Of a DNA stretch of 17,762 nt, positions 14,727-17,762 are shown in pieces. The stretch spans positions 18,953 through 36,714 of the forward strand of contig DKMK01000022.1 of the NCBI GenBank assembly GCA_002469545.1. The letters run 5' to 3'. The position numbers were made by a program, and so were the translations under genes. The notes below the pieces were generated by a model, which saw nothing but the letters and a program-made list of their open reading frames with translations, was not told the DNA's origin and made no database searches. How positions within the stretch are numbered: position 1 is the stretch's first letter; each line of letters opens with the position of its first letter. This stretch comes from Rhodobacterales bacterium UBA7416. Its GTDB lineage: Bacteria > Pseudomonadota > Alphaproteobacteria > Rhodobacterales > Rhodobacteraceae.

Positions 14727-15410
14727 CTATCCATTGCTTACAGCTTTGATCGCGTCGCGCAGCATTGCCACACGGCGTGGTTTGAATGATTTACCCGTAG
14801 GCTGAAACGATGCAATGCGGTCCATGCGAAACGCGCGAAACCCCTGACGCAGTTGACAAAAAGCAATGACGACCAGCTTTCCATCCATGTATATGATTGA
14901 GAGAGGAAGGATTTTTCGCTGGGTTTGTGCACCTTTTCCATCGGTATAATTTAATTCAATTTCTTGCTCTGCACGGGTGTGTTCACGCAGTTTAGCCACA
15001 TCGATCAAGATTTCGGGGGCTGGCGCGAAATTTTCCACGTGCAGTACTGAGTGCTTTAATTCGTTTTGTAAATCTTTTGGCAGACCTGCGGCCACTTTGG
15101 ACAGTACGTTTTTTGCAGCGTTAGCAAGAACGGGGTCGGCAATAGCTTGGACTTCTTTTAGGCCCAGAACCAACGCCTCGATTTCATCCAGTGTGAACAT
15201 CATCGGTGGCAGTGCTGGATCTTCGACCAATGTATATCCATAGCCGGCTTCGCCATCGATCATCGCACCGGCAATGCGAAGGCTGTCAATATCGCGGTAA
15301 ACTGTGCGCAGGCTTACCTCGGCTTGTTCAGCCAATGTTTGCCCCGTTACCGGCGCGGGCATGGTTCGCAGAATTTGCATGCATTTTAAAAGGCGGTCTG
15401 ATTTGCTCAT
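14727..15410 (-). CDS. YafY-type transcriptional regulator with HTH and WYL domains
   Basis: In the preferred form this is a 227-residue regulator starting MSKSDRLLKCMQIL. An HTH_11-type winged helix covers about residues 1-65 (TGQTLAEQAEVSLRTVYRDIDSLRIAGAMIDGEAGYGYTL). A WYL ligand-sensing domain occupies the rest, with its conserved end KLVVIAFCQLRQGFRAFRMDRIASF; the Trp-Tyr of the name motif is not kept (LVVIAF). The frame extends to an ATG at 15470, but that would put a perfect 17-base palindrome inside the gene and add 20 residues not seen in the family, so position 15410 is chosen, although its Shine-Dalgarno (AGAAAG) is weak. It diverges from a GST-like gene and most likely controls it and itself. 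The ligand is unknown. Confidence 0.9.
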   Translation of the reverse strand: MSKSDRLLKCMQILRTMPAPVTGQTLAEQAEVSLRTVYRDIDSLRIAGAMIDGEAGYGYTLVEDPALPPMMFTLDEIEALVLGLKEVQAIADPVLANAAKNVLSKVAAGLPKDLQNELKHSVLHVENFAPAPEILIDVAKLREHTRAEQEIELNYTDGKGAQTQRKILPLSIIYMDGKLVVIAFCQLRQGFRAFRMDRIASFQPTGKSFKPRRVAMLRDAIKAVSNG

Positions 15411-15432
15411 TTTTCTTTCTATCAAAAACATA

Positions 15433-15457
15433 CTGACAGTTTCTGTCAGCATGTCAG
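15433..15457. promoter_or_regulatory. Operator palindrome between WYL regulator and GST gene
   Basis: CTGACAG-TTT-CTGTCAG (15433-15449) is a perfect 7-3-7 inverted repeat. A third half-site TGTCAG follows at 15452-15457, and a TATAAA (15461-15466) likely serves as the -10 box of the GST gene. The site lies in the 80-base region between the divergent genes, where a winged-helix regulator would bind to control both. Binding by the neighbouring regulator is inferred. Confidence 0.7.
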
Positions 15458-15490
15458 AAATATAAAGCAATATGCAACAAAGGAATTATC

Positions 15491-16189
15491 ATGGAATTAA
15501 TCGTTTTCCCGCCGACCTATAACGAACCGGCTGGCAGCCCGTTTGCCACAAAAGCAATGTGCCTGCTGGAAATGGCAGATGTAAAATATAGCGTTACGTA
15601 CCTTTCTAATCCAACCAAAATGCCCAAAAGGAAATTGCCCGTTCTTAAAATTGGCGATCGACTGATTCCAGACAGCAACGAAATTCGATTGTACATCGAG
15701 GAAACTTTTGGGTTTGATTTTAACACAGGTCTGTCACCAAAAGAGCGTGCGATTTCGACCGCAGTTATTCGCATGATCGAAGAGCATCTTTATTTCATAG
15801 TGTATTGCAGTCGCTGGCAAGAGGATATGAATTGGGAGGTTACCAAGGTCGCTAATTTTGGCACTGTCCCTGTAATTATGCGTGGTTTTATAACACGTAT
15901 GGTGCGCAAAGGTGCGTTAGCACAAATTCAAGGTCAAGGCATGGGGCGTCATTCCAAGGCGGAGCGGTTTGCGCGGTTCAAGACCGATATCGATGCCATT
16001 GTAGCGTTGTTAGGTGATCAAGATTTTCTGTTTGGGGATGTGCCGTCAGCGGCGGATATTTCGACAGTTACGGCGCTTAATTTTACACGTGGGTTCGCTG
16101 CGAAAAACGATTTAAGTGATTATATTTCGTCATTACCGAAATTGGTTGCATATTTGGATCGCGGTCGAGAGGCGCTGTATCCCAAATGA
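15491..16189 (+). CDS. Glutathione S-transferase-like protein, Fax/metaxin type
   Basis: This 232-residue protein has a thioredoxin-like N-terminal domain (about 1-75) and an all-helical C-terminal domain (about 85-228), as in GSTs. The stretch KRKLPVLKIGDRLIPDSNEIRLYIEE (46-71) has the cis-Pro (LPVL) and the Asp-Ser that contact glutathione in GSTs. HLYFIVYCSRWQED and FLFGDVPSAADISTVTAL fit the GST_N_4/GST_C_6 (Fax, CDR, metaxin-like) branch. The substrate is unknown, and some members of this branch lack enzyme activity. AAGGA lies 7 bases ahead of the ATG. It is divergent from a WYL regulator with a shared palindrome, which suggests induction by some compound. The stop codon lies in a 12-base palindrome AAATGATCATTT. 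It converges on rnr. Confidence 0.88.
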   Translation: MELIVFPPTYNEPAGSPFATKAMCLLEMADVKYSVTYLSNPTKMPKRKLPVLKIGDRLIPDSNEIRLYIEETFGFDFNTGLSPKERAISTAVIRMIEEHLYFIVYCSRWQEDMNWEVTKVANFGTVPVIMRGFITRMVRKGALAQIQGQGMGRHSKAERFARFKTDIDAIVALLGDQDFLFGDVPSAADISTVTALNFTRGFAAKNDLSDYISSLPKLVAYLDRGREALYPK

Positions 16190-16307
16190 TCATTTCTGAT
16201 CCTCATGTAACGCCCATTTTGATCGCCTTTGCACCTGTTTTCCCATGCTTTTCGGCACAAGGAAAAATAGAAAATTTGGGGACCGCAGGCGGAGCGTCAA
16301 ATAGTTA

Positions 16308-16333
16308 AATTGGGGTGCTTTGTTACCCCAATT
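16308..16333. terminator. Perfect 9-base hairpin, likely GST-side terminator
   Basis: AATTGGGGT (16308-16316) and ACCCCAATT (16325-16333) form a perfect stem around an eight-base loop, GCTTTGTT. There is no true T-run on the plus strand; on the minus strand TTAACTATTTG follows. A weak terminator or a transcript-end stabiliser is likely. Confidence 0.5.
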
Positions 16334-16346
16334 CAGCGTCGGTATT

Positions 16347-16370
16347 TTACCTGTATTACGCAGGTAATAC
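16347..16370. repeat. Overlapping alternative hairpins
   Basis: TTACCTG (16347-16353) pairs with CAGGTAA (16361-16367). Using overlapping bases, GTATTAC (16353-16359) pairs with GTAATAC (16364-16370) around GCAG. Both stems are perfect 7-mers and they exclude each other. An 8-base direct repeat CGTCGGTA (16337-16344 and 16370-16377) flanks the element. Confidence 0.55.
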
Positions 16371-16389
16371 GTCGGTAATATAATAGACA

Positions 16390-16428
16390 CTTCGCGTTAA
16401 CCTTTTGATTCAAAAAATTAACGCGAAG
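16390..16428 (-). terminator. 39-base near-perfect palindrome, likely rnr terminator
   Basis: Arms CTTCGCGTTAA (16390-16400) and TTAACGCGAAG (16418-16428) are perfect. A CC/AA mismatch follows on the inside, then the inner palindrome TTTTGA-T-TCAAAA, centred on 16409. It lies 15 bases after the rnr stop codon, and the minus strand continues TGTCTATTATATT, so it probably ends the rnr transcript. Confidence 0.6.
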
Positions 16429-16443
16429 GTTCATTTGTGTTAT

Positions 16444-17762
16444 TTAGTGGTTCTTTTTACGCTTACCTTTATCTTTGGATCGTGTGATGCGACGACCCTT
16501 ATGGCTTTTCTGGCGACTAGAGCCCTTGGGCATTGGATCGCCGTTTAGTTCCAGCATTTCCAATGTCAGGCCACCCGTAATTGCCGTGGCATCAACCAAT
16601 GCGACTTTACACGGCATGCCCATTGCGATGATGCGATTGCTTTCTTCACCTTGCAACGTGCGTTCGCGATCATTGAAACGCCAGTATTCGCGTCCCAATT
16701 TTGACAGTGGAATAATGCCGTCAGCACCTGACTCGTCAAGTTTCACAAAGAGGCCGAATTTGGCAATACCTGAAACGCGGCCCGTGAATTCCGCGCCGAC
16801 TCGATCAGCCAAGAATGCAGCCAGATACCGGTCCGTTGTATCGCGTTCCGCAAGCATTGAACGGCGTTCAGTGGTGGAAATCCATTCGCCCGTTTCTTTC
16901 AAAACGTCTTCTTCAGCAAGACTGAGGCCATCGTCGCCGAAGCCATGTGCGGACACCAATGCGCGGTGAACGATCAGATCGGCGTAGCGGCGAATTGGGC
17001 TAGTGAAATGCGCATAGCGGCGCAGGTTCAGCCCGAAGTGTCCGAAGTTTGACGGCGCATAATAGGCCTGCGTCATTGAACGTAGTACAGACATGTTGAT
17101 GACTTCTGCATCTTCGCTGTCTTCGGCGGCGGCCAATAATTTGTTGAGGTGCATCGTTTTCAACACCTGACCTTTGGCCAGCTCCATGCCCGCTGCTTCG
17201 GCAACTTCGCGAAGCGCTTCTAACTTTTCTGGGGATGGTTCTTCGTGGACGCGGTACAGTAGTTGTTTTTGTTTTGCTTCTAATGTTTCAGCCGCACACA
17301 CATTGGCAGTGACCATGAACTCTTCGACCAATTTATGCGCATCAAAACGTGTGCGAAAATCAACCGAGAGAACTTTGCCTTCGTCCGATAAGATGATTTT
17401 GCGTTCTGGCAGATCAAGATTTAGAGGTTGGCGTTCGTTGCGTGCTTTTGTGGCGCTTTGGTATGCGGCGAAAAGGTCAGCAAGCGGGCCAGCCAAAGGT
17501 TTGGTGGCATCGTCATATATGCCTTCGAATGCCGCCTGTGCCTGTTCATATGACAGGGATGCAGGTGACCGCATAAGGCCGCGATAGAATTCGTGATCCA
17601 GCTTTACGCCTTTGGCATTCAGCTTGATCCGGACAGCCATACAGGCGCGATCCACGCCTTCGTGTAGTGAACACAAATCGCCTGACAAAGCGTCTGGTAA
17701 CATTGGGACAACGCGATCTGGGAAGTAAGAAGAGTTGCCGCGTTTGCGGGCCTCTTTGTCCA
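16444..17762 (-). CDS. rnr: Ribonuclease R, C-terminal part (5' end outside window)
   Basis: The frame is open to the right edge. Its first 19 visible residues (DKEARKRGNSSYFPDRVVP) lie upstream of an internal Met and match the RNase II/R pattern of Tyr-Phe-Pro-Asp-Arg-Val-Val-Pro-Met-Leu-Pro, so about 438 residues are present and the gene is cut by the window, not by mutation. RNase R is a processive 3'-5' exoribonuclease for structured and damaged RNA. Visible parts are the second half of the RNB domain (LVEEFMVTAN, later AHFTSPIRRYADLIVHRAL), an S1 domain (about GAEFTGRVSGIAKFGLFVKLDESGADGIIPLSKL) and a Lys/Arg-rich tail ending KGKRKKNH. The N-terminal cold-shock domains and the catalytic Asp cluster lie outside. 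The basic tail favours RNase R over RNase II. Confidence 0.95.
   Translation of the reverse strand, partial: DKEARKRGNSSYFPDRVVPMLPDALSGDLCSLHEGVDRACMAVRIKLNAKGVKLDHEFYRGLMRSPASLSYEQAQAAFEGIYDDATKPLAGPLADLFAAYQSATKARNERQPLNLDLPERKIILSDEGKVLSVDFRTRFDAHKLVEEFMVTANVCAAETLEAKQKQLLYRVHEEPSPEKLEALREVAEAAGMELAKGQVLKTMHLNKLLAAAEDSEDAEVINMSVLRSMTQAYYAPSNFGHFGLNLRRYAHFTSPIRRYADLIVHRALVSAHGFGDDGLSLAEEDVLKETGEWISTTERRSMLAERDTTDRYLAAFLADRVGAEFTGRVSGIAKFGLFVKLDESGADGIIPLSKLGREYWRFNDRERTLQGEESNRIIAMGMPCKVALVDATAITGGLTLEMLELNGDPMPKGSSRQKSHKGRRITRSKDKGKRKKNH

Larger units (their letters stand above)
16190..16443. other. Hairpin-dense intergenic region, GST gene / rnr
   Basis: This 254-base gap between convergent stop codons is the longest gene-free stretch. 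Its left third (16196-16300) shows nothing clear. From 16308 on it holds three successive inverted repeats, listed separately, one of which has two mutually exclusive pairings. A perfect TATAAT occurs at 16379-16384 without a good -35 box. A 66-codon minus-strand frame (16190-16390) has no Shine-Dalgarno and no family resemblance, and I do not call it. Confidence 0.6.

Noticed and set aside
15411..15470. Longer WYL regulator with start at 15470
   Set aside because: It would place a perfect operator palindrome in the coding region and add 20 residues ahead of the family's normal N-terminus.
16337..16377. Tiny mobile element (8-base direct repeats around a hairpin)
   Set aside because: The enclosed 25 bases are far too short for a MITE, and there are no longer terminal repeats; kept only as a structural observation.
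16190..16390. 66-codon minus-strand frame in the GST/rnr gap
   Set aside because: No ribosome-binding site, no family resemblance, and it is built from the hairpin sequences of the gap.
1..17762. CRISPR array, tRNA, rRNA, IS element, prophage, toxin-antitoxin or biosynthetic cluster
   Set aside because: Looked for in all gaps and on both strands; no spaced repeats, cloverleaf-like sequence, transposase or integrase motif was seen.

Overview
The window reads as chromosomal DNA of an alphaproteobacterium, most likely of the Roseobacter group (Rhodobacterales). This rests on protein style: a PAS_7-like hybrid kinase, an AFG1-type ZapE, a MltB-type transglycosylase with a C-terminal PG-binding domain, and a single-domain FAH-type HpaG with an extradiol HpaD. 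No marker gene fixes the genus. Base composition looks moderate by eye. Coding is dense, the largest non-coding gap is 254 bases, and there is no insertion sequence, tRNA, rRNA, CRISPR array or phage gene.

Region 1 (1-5193) is a homoprotocatechuate (3,4-dihydroxyphenylacetate) meta-cleavage cluster. On the minus strand the order is hpaF (isomerase), hpaE (semialdehyde dehydrogenase), hpaD (ring-cleavage dioxygenase), hpaG (decarboxylase/isomerase of the FAH family), hpaH (hydratase), and probably the first codons of hpaI (aldolase) at the window edge. hpaF/hpaE and hpaG/hpaH overlap by ATGA, so this is one operon. The MarR-type repressor gene hpaR diverges from it. The shared intergenic region holds a good sigma-70 promoter for the operon. 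Together the enzymes would turn the aromatic ring into central intermediates (pyruvate and succinate semialdehyde). The upstream hydroxylase and the uptake genes are not in the window.

Region 2 (5223-8284, plus strand) holds the ribosome-rescue hydrolase arfB, a SulP anion transporter with a STAS domain, and trhO (tRNA U34 hydroxylase, rhodanese fold) 11 bases behind the transporter.

Region 3 (8308-11791, minus strand) holds a soluble PAS hybrid histidine kinase with one degenerate and one intact receiver domain, preceded upstream by an MFS transporter gene. The kinase start lies directly next to a hairpin that would hide its ribosome-binding site.

Region 4 (11867-13396, plus strand) holds zapE (TTG start) and a 75-residue orphan beta-rich small protein with its own -10 box, strong Shine-Dalgarno and a bidirectional terminator. 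Region 5 (13400-15410, minus strand) holds a secreted lytic transglycosylase and a WYL/YafY-type regulator. The regulator diverges from a Fax/metaxin-like glutathione S-transferase gene across a perfect 17-base palindrome. Region 6 is a hairpin-dense gap (16190-16443) followed by the 3' part of rnr (RNase R), which runs off the right edge.

I see no clearly new multi-gene system. The best leads are the orphan small protein, the kinase's pseudo-receiver and start-site hairpin, the regulator/GST operator, and the overlapping alternative hairpins and 39-base palindrome downstream of rnr.
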